DNA of 64,000 nt from Hemerocallis citrina (Eukaryota; Streptophyta; Magnoliopsida; Asparagales; Asphodelaceae). Shown piece by piece: positions 23,495 through 36,188 of this stretch (position 1 is the stretch's first letter; every line of letters starts with the position of its first letter). The stretch covers positions 264,163,073 through 264,227,072 of the forward strand of contig CM030362.1 in the NCBI GenBank assembly GCA_017893485.1. The letters run 5' to 3'. The notes beneath the pieces are model-generated. The model did no database searches. It was given only the letters and a program-made list of their open reading frames with translations, and was not told the origin of the DNA. Both the position numbers and the translations under genes were made by a program.

Positions 23495-25337
23495 CTGAAA
23501 TAAAGATAGGGTCATAAGAATTCGCCAAGATATGGTCAGCCTCATCCTACATCTGGGTAAGGATTAAATGGATAACCTGAATATATACATGATGTGTGAT
23601 ATTTCCCTGCCGTAAAGTCAAATTAAAACCTGAATATCACTGTCATTTAGAAATTAAAAGAAAAACTTCTCATAGCTCAATCTACTAATTAATAGGGTGC
23701 ATCTTTCATCAAGTGATAATGGTATTTCTAAATAATTGAAAATTTTGTAGAAAACCACTCATAATAATCAAATCAGTGTTCTACGTGTCAGGCTGATATT
23801 TCATTTTTCAGGGTAGTCATGAAATTTAATGAATAAAATTACATGTCATGATATTAATTTACCTGATAAAAAGAGATGGCAATAAGTCAGTCGATATCTG
23901 AATAAATTACATGTCATGATATTGGTAATGATGGATGCATATTACATTTATTTCCCATGATAGGGAGACGGGATATTATAATAGTCTTAGCTCACTTAAC
24001 CTCTTTACAAGGACCGACCATATCGATGTTTGTTTACGGATTGATAGAAATGTTTGTTTACGGAAAAATCTGCATCACATTGGGAAATTTGTACCTAGGT
24101 AAAGATTGCTTATCAAAGGTGGGCCTTTATCAATTAATCTGAACCAATCTTTTAATTGTAAGAACAAGTAAAACACAAATCATGAAGATAATATTAGTGT
24201 TTAGTTTTGCATTATGATCATGCTCCCTAACGACCCTCATGCCAAGAGGTTGCAATCCATCATTAGGTACAAACTTTCAATTAATTGTGCGCATGTATTG
24301 ATAAAACCTAACCAAGGTCCATTGCTAACTACAAGCTTTTATACCAAATTCTTGGGGTTCATTATAAGGACCAAAACTTTTGCTGTACAAGTCTTTTACT
24401 ATATCACTAGATATGTTTTAATATATGATCCTAACAATCCAATACATATAGGAGCAAAATTCTAAGTTTATATTTATAAGAAACTATATAAAGTGGTTAT
24501 TGAACCTAAGTTGGATGTTCTCTCACCCCAATTACATTCCTTCACACCACATTAGAAGCAGTTTTTAAGCCCAAGACATTACCTTTTGCCCCTCCACTAC
24601 CTAAGCTAGACAGAATTTCATTAATTTGCAACTTAAAGTTTCAATATGCAACTTTGAAATCTCAAATGAACAATAATATTCCCAAAGACTGGAATTTTAG
24701 TTGTCAAAGGAGTAAAACTTGAATTCACGATCCAACTGGTATTATAATCAACCAATACCCAAAATTTGTCATATATAGATATTAGGTACAAGAACCTTCA
24801 TGACATATCTGACATAATAAAGCATAAATCTACCAACACAGACAAACATATCCAGTGCAACATAAATTTGATAAAATTAGAGAGCCAAATCTAAGCAGCA
24901 GTACTATACACAGGAGTACTATACACAATATTAGACATACTAATATCAAAGCATAATATTTTTCCTTGCTAACTGCCTGAATCTGTAATTATCTATTTGA
25001 AAACTACTTTGTGTCTAAGAATGGATAATTGAATGGGCATAAAATAAATGAATTTGAAAGGAACAATAACTATATCAAAAATTAAAACTTAATTTGCAAA
25101 TATATAATAAAATGAACGAACAAAACACACACCACAATGTAACGAGTAATGGTTTCTTCAGAATTGTTTACTGATCCAGACACATGAGAACTGCAGACTT
25201 GACTTTTCTCCATCTATACTGACGGTCAAAACACCCAAGTCAGTAGAAATAAAAGCCTACACAATGTCAGAAGAAAGTTCAATATTAAACCATTTACCTC
25301 ACTTAGAATTCATATGAACTAAAGCTTGCATAAACAG
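23495..25337. other. AT-rich DNA without recognised genes
   Basis: I find no recognisable coding sequence, LTR end or repeat array. The texture resembles intron DNA, so upstream introns of the callose synthase fragment may lie here, but I could not find its next exon. 22901-23180 is similar and also empty. Confidence 0.4.
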
Positions 25338-26059
25338 TGGTAGCGCCCCGAATTTCTCATATGATATCTTAGAAAATACGTGGCACAATCTCAGCATCAA
25401 CTTCAAAGTAACATTAAACACAACCAACTCCACTAAAATTTTCAATTTTTATTACAACAAACTTCTACATAGCACGGCAGAATTTAAAACATCTCAATCA
25501 AAATCTTCTTTTATTTACAACACAGTCTTATTACAACACTGTTCTTACAAATTTACACAAACCTCATTGAATTAATTTATCTCAAAACTATCTCAAGCAT
25601 CCAAACCTCCAAACTCTAAGCAACAACCTGCAACACATGAGGCTAGAGATGATCCCTAACCCCAAAACTAAAGGGGTCAGCCATAAATGGTGTGAGTGAC
25701 ATAAAAACAAACAAACAACATAAATAAACATTAATCACGGATTCTTAAAACAATATGTAATAAACAAGAATACATAAAATATGACGTAGCATGGAAACAT
25801 GGAAACAACAAGTGAAACTAAACTAAGTGTCAAGTGTAGAAAACAGGAAACCACATGCATAAAACCAATTCAAGAAAATACAATTTCTATATGCTGACTC
25901 TCTAATGCGTACTTGTCGGAGTCTATGCATCCCATTCTACATAGGTCCGGTGCAAGCCCTTAACGTCTCCACATTATAGGGTTCAATCCCCACTATGCAA
26001 CTAATCCTAACACGATGACTACTACGAGATGAAGATAACTGTGAGTGTTAGCCCATGCC

Positions 26060-26330
26060 CCGATAATTCCGGAGATAGATCCCACATCTCAGGTAATTTA
26101 CCTGGATAATTCCAGAGATCATCCCACACGGAAACATTGACACATCATCACATGAATACCACATGTGCGTCGCCTCGACTCCGATAATTCCGGAGATCAA
26201 TCGCACACCGCAAGTAACTACTTGGATAATTCCGGAGATATATCTCACACCCAGAGTAAGATACTTGGATAATTCCGGAGATAGATCCCACACCCAAAGT
26301 AAGATACTTGGATAATTCCGGAGATTAAAT
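26060..26330. repeat. GATAATTCCGGAGAT repeats (left LTR)
   Basis: Six occurrences of GATAATTCCGGAGAT or a near variant lie about 40-65 bp apart, usually preceded by ACTTG or CCTGG and followed by a CCCACAC-like block. The second LTR has the same array at 33828-34098. Confidence 0.85.
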
Positions 26331-26709
26331 CCCACACCGAAAGCCATACTGAGGTACTTGACCCATGTTCTCGTTCATCATATCACCACTAGTGCCTGTC
26401 CTTATTATTTTTGGGTTACTTAATTACTCAACGAATCTCCTAGAGTTGGTGTACCCTCCCGGACTTAACTCAAAACTGAACAACTGAAATGCCTCAACAG
26501 GCCTCAACAAAATAACTCAACGCCGGTATACTAGAGTCACACACATCCTCTAGAGACTCAAACTCAAATGTCTAAACCAACTTTCCACCATAAATAGCTC
26601 AACTGAATATATTAAAATCATATGCTTAACAGAAGACAAAGTATAGACTAAAATATTTGAAGACTAATCATTCGGAAGAACATTCAAGTTTATGAAAACT
26701 CATCAGTAC

Positions 26710-27262
26710 CAGTCGACTTATTATTGTAGTAAGTCGACTGTCCAGAGGGAAAAGTATCCATGATTTTAAGAAAATAAGTTAAGTAATATAAGTTGACTTA
26801 TAAAAGTCATAAGTCGACTTACCAAAAATATAAGTTGACTTATAAAGTCATAAGTTGACTTACCAGATCATAAGTTGACTTATAAAAACATAAGTCGACT
26901 TACCAGATCATAAGTTGACTTATAAAAATATAAGTTGACTTACCAGATCATAAGTTGACTTATAAAAACATAAGTCGACTTACCAGAGAGAAATTCCAAA
27001 AAAATCTTTAAGAAAATAATCTAAGTGTTATAAGTCGACTTGCAAAGTCATACGTCGACTTAAAAGAGAATATAAGTCGACTTAAAAGGTCATAAGTCGA
27101 CTTACCAGAGAAAAATCTACGATAACTTTGAAAAATAAATTCTAAGTGTACCAGTCGACTGAAAAGGGTCTAAGTCGACTGTCCAGAACGAATTTTCAAG
27201 AAAACTAAAGATACAGCAGCTGGGTCGTGCCAGTTGACTGATAGGTCTGCCAGTCGACTGTC
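26710..27262. repeat. Array of 20 AAGTYGACTT palindromes (left LTR)
   Basis: I count 20 copies of MAGTYGACTK, mostly ATAAGTCGACTTACC or ATAAGTTGACTTATAAA, spaced about 19-21 bp in the dense part (26788-26990) and more widely after. The core is a 10 bp palindrome containing GTCGAC or GTTGAC. The flanking 4-5 bp alternate between CCAGATC and ATAAAAAC. GTTGAC and AGTCGACT resemble the W-box core (TTGAC), so a regulatory role in the LTR is conceivable but untested. Confidence 0.85.
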
Positions 27263-28431
27263 GGCCTACAGTCTGCATAGTTTTGGTTGTTCATGATAAT
27301 CAAAATTAGAGTTTACCAAAAGAAATCATTGTTTACTAAAATAATTTGTATTTCAATAAAAACGACCGTCTCAAAGTATTCTCAGATTGGATACATTACT
27401 CAAAACATCCAATATCTCAAAACTCAAGTTCTCATGTTCTAAATTCCTAATTCTTTCATTAGGATTTCTCAATACTGAATTTCTTTCACAACTCATAACC
27501 AATATCTGATTTGTAAACACAAGATCCAGATGCTCACCCATCCGATCATAACCATACTTAAATCTTAAACATGCTTTCTAGCAATACAATTTTATGAACC
27601 AAGATCTACTCAACATTCTTAGATTTCACATACGTGGTACAAACAACAACCTTTGCATCGTTCTCATGCAAAATACTAAATAACATACATGCCAAACAAA
27701 CAACACAACAATCGTTCACATAAATCAAACCACAAAACAAATTTCGTATTACTCACAAAACAAAATAAAATAAAACAATCACTCACATAAAACATACACA
27801 AAGCAAAACAACATGTCACTCACATTAGGAATGAAGAGATCCAACAAGATATCCTCTTTTCTGCGAGATCCAAATTCCTCCTCTTGTTCCTCCCAAAAAT
27901 CACAAAATTCTTTGTTGTGCAGCGAATGACGGCTGCAAATTTCTTTTAAATATCTAGAATAAGGAGTTTAGGGTTTTCCAAATACTTTTACAAAATAACC
28001 CCCTTGAAATACCACTTTACATATATAGATCTCTATTCTTGGAAATTCAATAAAAATCATTTAAATTAGGATTCAAAAGAAAAATGTACTCATTAATCTC
28101 AACCGGTACTGTTCAAAAATTCCAGAAAGTAAAATTTGCATTTTAACCCCCTAAAATGACAAATTTGCAAAAAGGTCCTTCTTTTCTAAAAATTTGCAAA
28201 TAGATCCAATTAATCTCAGAAAAATCTAGAAAAATAATAAATAAATCCCAAATATTAAATTATGATTTTCCATAAAGAAAATTTGACTTTTGAACTTCTC
28301 AAGAAAGTATTTGCACGTGTTTTGCACGTGTAAAAAGATATATTTTCAGAAAATATTTATAAATTCTCAAAAATCATTTTAATTCATCATAAACATTTAA
28401 AAATAATATTTTAAAAATACGGGGTTCTACA

Positions 28432-28446
28432 TCACTCCCTCCTTAG
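28432..28446 (-). other. Polypurine tract of the Tekay-like element
   Basis: On the minus strand AAGGAGGGAGTGA lies immediately before TGTAGAACCCCG, the LTR start. CTGAGGACAGAACTC (about 28452-28466) is the usual GAGGAC block that precedes it. Confidence 0.8.
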
Positions 28447-28629
28447 AAGAGTTCTGTCCTCAGAACTACTACTAATGAGTCCAAACCACATACCAACAAA
28501 GGGAACAATATCTCATAAATGGAAACATAGTTCAAACAATTGCATATGACAACACAATCAAAATAGAAGGAATACAACTTAACTCAATCAATGGTACAAT
28601 CATTAAAAAAATTACAATCACATAAAAGA

Positions 28630-29885
28630 AATACACTCATACAAAAAGCTCAGGGAAGTCCTTCTGCATGCGATCCTCTGGCTACCAAGTAGCCTACTTG
28701 AACTGCTGATTCCTCCACAGCACCTTGACCATAGGTATCACCTTGCTCCTAAGAACTTTCTCCCTACGATCAACGATCTCAACAGGTCGTTCCTTATAAC
28801 TCAAGTTCACCTGTAGATCTTCAGGAATCTCTACCAACTGATGATTCTGATCTGGTACATACTTCCTCAACAATGACTCATGAAATACATCATGCACTTG
28901 TGCCAACTCCTCTGGAAGCTTCAAACTATATGCTGTCTTGCCAATCCGCTCCACGATCCTGTATGGCCCAATATACCTTGGCGCCAACTTGCCTCCCTTA
29001 CCAAACCTGATCACTCCTTTGGTCAGAGACACCTTAAGGAAAACTGCATCCCCAACCTCAAACTCCAAGTCTCTTCGTCGAGTATCAGCATAACTCTTCT
29101 GCCGACTCTGAGCCTCGACCAACCTCTTGCGAATCAGTTCAATCTGCTCCGATGTTTGCTGTACGATCTCAGGACCATACATCTGCCTCTCGCCAACCTC
29201 GTACCAACAAACAGCTGTCCTGCACCTCCGCCCGTACAAAGCCTCATACGGTGCCATCCCGATACTCGCATGGTAACTGTTGTTATAAGCAAACTCAACC
29301 AATGCTAAGTATCTCTCCCAACTACCACCGAAATCCATAACACAAGCCCTCAGCATATCTTCCAGCACTCGATTCACCCTCTCAGTCTGACCATCGGTCT
29401 GTGGATGAAAAGCGGTACTGAAATCAGTTCTGGTGCCTAAAGCTGCTTGTAGGCTCTTCCAAAACCTTGAAGTGAACCTTGCATCTCTGTCAGAAACAAT
29501 CGACACTGGAACTCCATGAAGCCTCACAATCTCACCAATGTACAATTCAGCCAATTTCTCCTTCGACCAAGTAATCTTCATGGCTAGAAAGTGAGCTGAC
29601 TTAGTCAAACGGTCCACGATAACCCAAATCGAGTCATTGCCCTTCGAACTCCACAGCAAACCCGTGATGAAATCCATACTGATATTCTCCCATTTCCACT
29701 CCAGAATGAGCAACGGCTGTAACAAACCTCCAGGTCTCTGATTTTTCTGCTTTGATCTGCTGACAAGTCAGACATCTTGCCACGAAATCTGCTACATCCC
29801 TCTTCATACCAGACCACCAAAATTGCTGTTTGATGTCCCTGTACATCTTCGTGCCTCCAGGATGAACTGACAACAAGGTACCGTG
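28630..29885 (-). pseudogene. Integrase region of the Tekay-like element
   Basis: The zinc-binding domain is at about 29876-29740 (HPGGTKMYRDIKQQFWWSGM...CLTCQQIKA). A frameshift near 29700-29720 leads into the core in frame 28694-29725. The catalytic triad is visible: D in MDFITGL, D in SDRDARFTS, and E in QTDGQTERVN. GKLAPRYIGPYRI gives the GPY/F module. The frame then reaches KVLRSKVIPMVKVLWRNQQF and meets a stop; reading on gives ATW, a second stop, then PEDRMQKDFPELF, the expected chromodomain end with two glutamate codons turned into TAG. This gene would integrate element cDNA; here it is broken. Confidence 0.85.
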
Positions 29886-30014
29886 TGCTTCCTACAAGAT
29901 ACTATCTCTCAAATCTGCATTATCTGGAACACACAACCTCTCACCGAACCAAAGAACTCCATTTTGGACTCGAAACTCTGATAGCTTGCCCTCTGAAACC
30001 TGTTGCAACATCTT

Positions 30015-31745
30015 CTAAATCTCTGAGTCTGATCTCTGACCTTCCACAATCCTCTCTCTCAAGGACGGATGCAACCTCAACTGAGCCAAAGATGCCCCTA
30101 AACCTTGCAGCACCACCTCGATACCTGCCTGATCGATCTCTGCTGCCAACTCACTTCGAGTAGTGATCAAACTTGATAAACTACTCTTCCTGCTAAGTCC
30201 ATCAGCCACCACATTCGCCTTGCCCGGATGATACTTGATCTCAGGACGAATGTCTTCCAAAACTTCCAACCACCTTCTCTGTCGAAGATTTAGATCCTTC
30301 TGTTGATAAATGTACTTCAGGCTCTTGTGGTCAGTGTACATATTGACCTTCTCACCATAAACATAATGCCTCCACTGCTTCAAGGCATAAATGATAGCTG
30401 CTAGCTCCAAATCATGCGTCGGATAATTCTTCTCATGCGGACGCAATTGTCTCGAACCATAAACAATAACCTTGCCTTCTTGCATCAAGACACAACCCAA
30501 ACCTCTGAGAGACGCATCACTGAAGATATCATAACCCTTCCCAGCTTGTGGCAAAGCTAAGATAGGTGCAGTAGTCAACCTCTCCTTTAACTCATGGAAG
30601 CTCTCTCCACACTTATCAGTCCATAAAAATGCCACATTCTTCCGGGTCAAACCTGTCAAGTGCATAGAATGCTCCTCCACCGACTTCGAATACACCAAAA
30701 TATCGTCGATGAAAACCACTACGAAGGAGTCAATAAATGGCCTCAAAACCCGATTCATCATATCCATGAACACTGCTAGCGCATTCGTCAACCCAAATGG
30801 CATTACCAAAAACTCGTAGAGTCCATAACGAGTCCTGAAAGCTGTCTTACTCACATCTTCCTCCTTGACTCGAACCTGATGATACCCTGACCTCAAATCA
30901 ACCTTCGAAAACACCGCTGCTCCTCGAAGCCTGTCGAACAAATTATCAATCCGCGGCAGTGGATACTTGTTCTGAATAGTCACCCTATTCAACTCCCGAT
31001 AGTCAATGCACATCCTCATTGACCCATCCTTCTTCTTGACCAACAACACTGGCGCTCCCCACGGAGAAGAACTCGGCCTAATAAGCCCTTTGCTCAATAA
31101 CTCCTCAATCTGCTTCTTCACTTCGTCCTGCTCTACAGGTGCCATCCTGTACGGAGCATTAGAAATCGGCGCACTCCCCGGCTGAACATTGATGCAAAAC
31201 TCCACATCTCTCTGCGGCGGTAATCCTGGAAAATCATCCAAGAACACCTTAGGAAAATCTCGGACAACCGGAATGCCCTTGACTTCATCTGAAATAACCA
31301 TCTTGGATACCATTGCAGCCACCTTCGGAATCTTCTTCTTTCCTTGGAAAGTCACTGCGGGTCCACCTGGTGCTTTCACCAACACCTCCTTCTGCTTGCA
31401 TTCAATTGTGGCATCATATATTGCCATCCAATCAATGCCCACGATGACATCCACACCCAAGACTTGCAGCTCAATCAGATCGATGCCGAATAATCTCCCG
31501 CCAATCTCGATATCACAGCCCTCGTAATATCGATCCGCAATCAGTTCTTCACCTGACGGCATTGCCACCGACAAAACCTTGCCTGGAAACAACTTAGGTT
31601 CCACACTTAAGACCTTCGCAAAATTTGGCAATACAAAAGTATGCGATGAACCAGTATCAAATAAAACCTTTGCCTTTATTCCATTAATCAAAACAATCCC
31701 TGTTACATGAAGAGTGATACTCAATCTCCAATTATTCTCAAACAA
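30015..31745 (-). CDS. Protease-RT-RNase H polyprotein segment of the Tekay-like element
   Basis: This is an open frame of 576 codons. Retropepsin is near residues 20-40 ([12 protein letters not shown]). RT motifs follow: [38 protein letters not shown], and catalytic [12 protein letters not shown] (IDD). Immediately after SVEEHSMHL the frame continues [20 protein letters not shown], so the RT connection region of roughly 75-80 residues normally found between them is absent without loss of frame. RNase H follows ([25 protein letters not shown]). The frame stops after QRSDSEI, where pol normally continues to integrase. The start at 31745 is the first ATG; a true start may be fused to gag. Confidence 0.85.
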   Translation of the reverse strand: MFENNWRLSITLHVTGIVLINGIKAKVLFDTGSSHTFVLPNFAKVLSVEPKLFPGKVLSVAMPSGEELIADRYYEGCDIEIGGRLFGIDLIELQVLGVDVIVGIDWMAIYDATIECKQKEVLVKAPGGPAVTFQGKKKIPKVAAMVSKMVISDEVKGIPVVRDFPKVFLDDFPGLPPQRDVEFCINVQPGSAPISNAPYRMAPVEQDEVKKQIEELLSKGLIRPSSSPWGAPVLLVKKKDGSMRMCIDYRELNRVTIQNKYPLPRIDNLFDRLRGAAVFSKVDLRSGYHQVRVKEEDVSKTAFRTRYGLYEFLVMPFGLTNALAVFMDMMNRVLRPFIDSFVVVFIDDILVYSKSVEEHSMHLTGLTRKNVAFLWTDKCGESFHELKERLTTAPILALPQAGKGYDIFSDASLRGLGCVLMQEGKVIVYGSRQLRPHEKNYPTHDLELAAIIYALKQWRHYVYGEKVNMYTDHKSLKYIYQQKDLNLRQRRWLEVLEDIRPEIKYHPGKANVVADGLSRKSSLSSLITTRSELAAEIDQAGIEVVLQGLGASLAQLRLHPSLRERIVEGQRSDSEI

Positions 31746-31783
31746 ATGTTTTACTTATTACATTGATTAAAAATAAAAAAATC

Positions 31784-32870
31784 AAAATTCTTGCATACCC
31801 TGTATTACATCTTCCGAGTTACCCGTGTCCTCCTCGGTTAATGCAAATACTCGCCCTTGCCTCTGGAATTTGCTTCCACCTGCACCATCCTTCCTCAATT
31901 GTGGACAATGGGGCTTAGAATGTCCTGCCTGCCCACACTAGGAACAAATCTGCTTCGCCAACTTCGGACACGCTGACCTGTAATGTCCTGTCTCCTTGCA
32001 GTAATAACAAGTCACTCCCTGAGTTGCAGGTGCCTTCTGCACTGGATCACTGAACTTGATCTGCTTCGCTGGGAATCCCTTCCCACTCTGACCCGATGCT
32101 GGCCTCTTGTTCCTGTTCCAGGTATCTTGCCTCTTCTGGAACTGGTCCATGTCCTCCTCAGTCATAGCTGCTCTCCTGACCAGCTTATCAAACCTTCTTA
32201 TGCCCAACGGGATCATTCTTGACCTCAAGTTTGGCCTCAAGCCCTGCTCAAACTTCTTGGCCTTCTTCGCCTTGTCCACAACCAACTCTGGTGCATACCT
32301 CGAAAGCTGAGCAAACTTGGTCTCATACTCCCGCACGGTCATGCTGCCCTGTTGAAGGTTCAAGAACTCGGTCGCCTTCTTCTCCTGAACATCTAGGGGA
32401 AAGAAGCGATCCCTGAATTCCTCCATAAAAGCTTCCCAAGTCATCGGCTGGTCTCCCAAAGTCCTCTTCAGCGATTCCTACCAGACACCAACGTCCTTTT
32501 CCAGCTGCATCGTAGCCAACTTCACCTTGCTAGCTACCGGAGTCTCCGATACCTCGAAGATTGTCTCCATCCTTCTAATTCAATCATCAGCTGCGGTTGG
32601 ATCAGATTGCCCCTCAAAAACTGGAGGCCTCATCCTCTTAAAGGACTCGATCTGCTTGATAGGATCGGCATTAACCAATCCCTATCCAGCTCCATGATTT
32701 TGCTGCTGATTCTGCTGTTGATTCTGACTTTGCGCCAAATTAAATGCCATTAGCGCATTCAGAGTCTGATACACCTTGGCGAATTCAGCCTCAAGATCAA
32801 TTCCAGTTCCTCGAGAACTACCAGATCCATCCTCATTGTTACCACCATTCCTGGGCCTGGGTGCAACCAT
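31784..32870 (-). pseudogene. Gag of the Tekay-like element, interrupted by stops
   Basis: It starts MVAPRPRNGGNNEDG at 32870, runs into a stop near 32683, and continues in frame as gag-like sequence with further stops before the longest open part (32459-31938: WEAFMEEFRDRFFPLDVQ, LQQGSMTVREYETKFAQLSR). A zinc knuckle CYYCKETGHYRSAC is followed by a second, stop-interrupted cysteine motif (CGQAGHSKPHC). Gag would form the virus-like particle. This copy cannot make a full-length protein. Confidence 0.8.
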
Positions 32871-33088
32871 GCTGAATACTGCAAAACGAGGGAAAAGTTA
32901 GAGCACCACACACAATTCAAACCCACATCAATATCCTTTCGCAAAATCTCAATTGCATCCCAAAGGTAAAACATCATGTTTCAGTTCTATGTGATACTCA
33001 CTCTTTAATGTCCATACCTAGGTACTCACACTCTAGTATCCACACCTAGGTTATTTTTTATGCCATGTTTATTATTACTATTGAAGCA

Positions 33089-33102
33089 TGCTCTGATACC
33101 AA
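33089..33102 (-). other. Primer binding site of the Tekay-like element
   Basis: On the minus strand TTGGTATCAGAGCA, matching the tRNA-Met primer class, begins 4 bp after the LTR end GGGGCGCTACA. Confidence 0.85.
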
Positions 33103-33106
33103 CCTC

Positions 33107-36100
33107 TGTAGCGCCCCGAATTTCTAATATGATATCTTAGAAAATACGTTGCACAATCCCAGTATCAACTTCAAAGTAACATTAAACACAACCAACTCCA
33201 CTAAAATTTTCAACTTTTATTACAACATACTTTTACATAGCACAGCAGAATTTAAAACATCTCAATCAAAATCTTCTTTTATTTACAACACAGTCTTATT
33301 ACAACACTGTTCTAACAAATTTACACAAACTCCATTGAATTAATTTATCTCAAAACTATCTCAAGTATTCAAACCTCCAAACTCTAAGCAACAACCTGCA
33401 ACACATGAGGCTAGAGATGATCCCTAACCCCAAAACTAAAGGGGTCAGCCATAAATGGTGTGAGTGACATAAAAACAAACAAACAACATAAATAAACATT
33501 AAGCATGGATTCTTAAAACAACATGTAATAAACAAGAATACATAAAATATGACGTAGCATGGAAACATGTAAACAACAAGTGAAACTAAACTAAGTGTCA
33601 AGTGTAGAAAACAGGAAACCACATGCATAAAACCAATTCAAGAAAATACAATTTCTATATGCTGACTCTCTAATGCGTACTTGTCGGAGTCTATGCATCC
33701 CATTCTACATAGGTCCGGTGCAAGCCCTTAACGTCTCCACATTATAGGGTTCAATCCCCACTATGCAACTAATCCTAACACGATGACTACTACGAGATGA
33801 AGATAACTGTGAGTGTTAGCCCATGCCCCGATAATTCCGGAGATAGATCCCACATCTCAGGTAATTTACCTGGATAATTCCGGAGATCATCCCACACGGA
33901 AACATTGACACATCATCACATGAATACCACATGTGCGTCGCCTCGACTCCGATAATTCCGGAGATCAATCGCACACCGCAAGTAACTACTTGGATAATTC
34001 CGGAGATATATCTCACACCCAGAGTAAGATACTTGGATAATTCCGGAGATAGATCCCACACCCAAAGTAAGATACTTGGATAATTCCGGAGATTAAATCC
34101 CACACCGAAAGCCATACTGAGGTACTTGACCCATGTTCTCGTTCATCATATCACCACTAGTGCCTGTCCTTATTATTTTTGGGTTACTTAATTACTCAAC
34201 GAATTTCCTAGAGTTGGTGTACCCTCCCGGACTTAACTCAAAACTGAACAACTGAAATGCCTCAACAGGCCTCAACAAAATAACTCAACGCCGGTATACT
34301 AGGGTCACACACATCCTCTAGAGACTCAAACTCAAATGTCTAAACCAACTTTCCACCATAAATAGCTCAACTGAATATATTAAAATCATATGCTTAACAG
34401 AAGACAAAGTATAGACTAAAATATTTGAAGACTAATCATTCGGAAGAACATTCAAGTTTATGAAAACTCATCAGTACCAGTCGACTTATTATTGTAGTAA
34501 GTCGACTGTCCAGAGGGAAAAGTATCCATGATTTTAAGAAAATAAGTTAAGTAATATAAGTTGACTTATAAAAGTCATAAGTCGACTTACCAAAAATATA
34601 AGTTGACTTATAAAGTCATAAGTTGACTTACCAGATCATAAGTTGACTTATAAAAACATAAGTCGACTTACCAGATCATAAGTTGACTTATAAAAATATA
34701 AGTTGACTTACCAGATCATAAGTTGACTTATAAAAACATAAGTCGACTTACCAGAGAGAAATTCCAAAAAAATCTTTAAGAAAATAATCTAAGTGTTATA
34801 AGTCGACTTGCAAAGTCATACGTCGACTTAAAAGAGAATATAAGTCGACTTAAAAGGTCATAAGTCGACTTACCAGAGAAAAATCTACGATAACTTTGAA
34901 AAATAAATTCTAAGTGTACCAGTCGACTGAAAAGGGTCTAAGTCGACTGTCCAGAACGAATTTTCAAGAAAACTAAAGATACAGCAGCTGGGTCGTGCCA
35001 GTTGACTGATAGGTCTGCCAGTCGACTGTCGGCCTACAGTCTGCATAGTTTTGGTTGTTCATGATAATCAAAATTAGAGTTTACCAAAAGAAATCATTGT
35101 TTACTAAAATAATTTGTATTTCAATAAAAACGACCGTCTCAAAGTATTCTCAGATTGGATACATTACTCAAAACATCCAATATCTCAAAACTCAAGTTCT
35201 CATGTTCTAAATTCCTAATTCTTTCATTAGGATTTCTCAATACTGAATTTCTTTCACAACTCATAACCAATATCTGATTTGTAAACACAAGATCCAGATG
35301 CTCACCCATCCGATCATAACCATACTTAAATCTTAAACATGCTTTCTAGCAATACAATTTTATGAACCAAGATCTACTCAACATTCTTAGATTTCACATA
35401 CGTGGTACAAACAACAACCTTTGCATCGTTCTCATGCAAAATACTAAATAACATACATGCCAAACAAACAACACAACAATCGTTCACATAAATCAAACCA
35501 CAAAACAAATTTCGTATTACTCACAAAACAAAATAAAATAAAACAATCACTCACATAAAACATACACAAAGCAAAACAACATGTCACTCACATTAGGAAT
35601 GAAGAGATCCAACAAGATATCCTCTTTTCTGCGAGATCCAAATTCCTCCTCTTGTTCCTCCCAAAAATCACAAAATTCTTTGTTGTGCAGCGAATGACGG
35701 CTGCAAATTTCTTTTAAATATCTAGAATAAGGAGTTTAGGGTTTTCCAAATACTTTTACAAAATAACCCCCTTGAAATACCACTTTACATATATAGATCT
35801 CTATTCTTGGAAATTCAATAAAAATCATTTAAATTAGGATTCAAAAGAAAAATGTACTCATTAATCTCAACCGGTACTGTTCAAAAATTCCAGAAAGTAA
35901 AATTTGCATTTTAACCCCCTAAAATGACAAATTTGCAAAAAGGTCCTTCTTTTCTAAAAATTTGCAAATAGATCCAATTAATCTCAGAAAAATCTAGAAA
36001 AATAATAAATAAATCCCAAATATTAAATTATGATTTTCCATAAAGAAAATTTGACTTTTGAACTTCTCAAGAAAGTATTTGCACGTGTTTTGCATGTGTA

Positions 36101-36188
36101 AAAAGATATATTTTCAGAAAATATTTATAAATTCTCAAAAATCATTTTAATTCATCATAAACATTTAAAAATAATATTTTAAAAATAC
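33107..36188 (-). repeat. 5' LTR (right copy) of the Tekay-like element
   Basis: It starts TGTAGCGCCCCG on the plus strand and matches the left copy until AAAAATAC at 36188. The final GGGGTTCTACA present in the left copy is missing, so in element orientation the first ~11 bases of the 5' LTR are gone. It directly abuts copia RT sequence. Internal arrays (33828-34098 and 34480-35034) duplicate those of the left LTR. Confidence 0.85.

Larger units (their letters stand above)
25338..28431 (-). repeat. 3' LTR (left copy) of the Tekay-like element
   Basis: Plus-strand ends are TGGTAGCGCCCC (TGTAGCGCCCC in the other copy, so one base differs in length) and GGGGTTCTACA. It contains the AAGTYGACTT palindrome array and the GATAATTCCGGAGAT repeats listed separately. 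The 99-aa open frame at 26048-26347 is made by those repeats and appears identically in both LTRs; it is not a gene. Confidence 0.88.
25338..36188 (-). mobile_element. Ty3/gypsy LTR retrotransposon, Tekay-type chromovirus-like
   Basis: Nearly identical 3.09 kb LTRs (25338-28431 and 33107-36188) flank a minus-strand interior with gag, protease, RT, RNase H and integrase in gypsy order, a tRNA-Met primer site and a polypurine tract. The integrase C-terminus carries the GPY/F module followed by a chromodomain-like segment (KVLRSKVIPMVKVLW). Few LTR differences point to a recent insertion, but several stops, a frameshift and an RT deletion make this copy defective. The right LTR lacks its outermost ~11 bp, so no target duplication can be identified. 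Confidence 0.88.

Noticed and set aside
26048..26347. 99-codon frame repeated at 33816-34115
   Set aside because: Generated by the GATAATTCCGGAGAT repeats and present in both LTRs; repeat-derived, not a gene.
33089..33102. TGGTATCAGAGC sites as tRNA genes
   Set aside because: They match only the 3' acceptor complement used as a primer site; no tRNA cloverleaf surrounds any of them.
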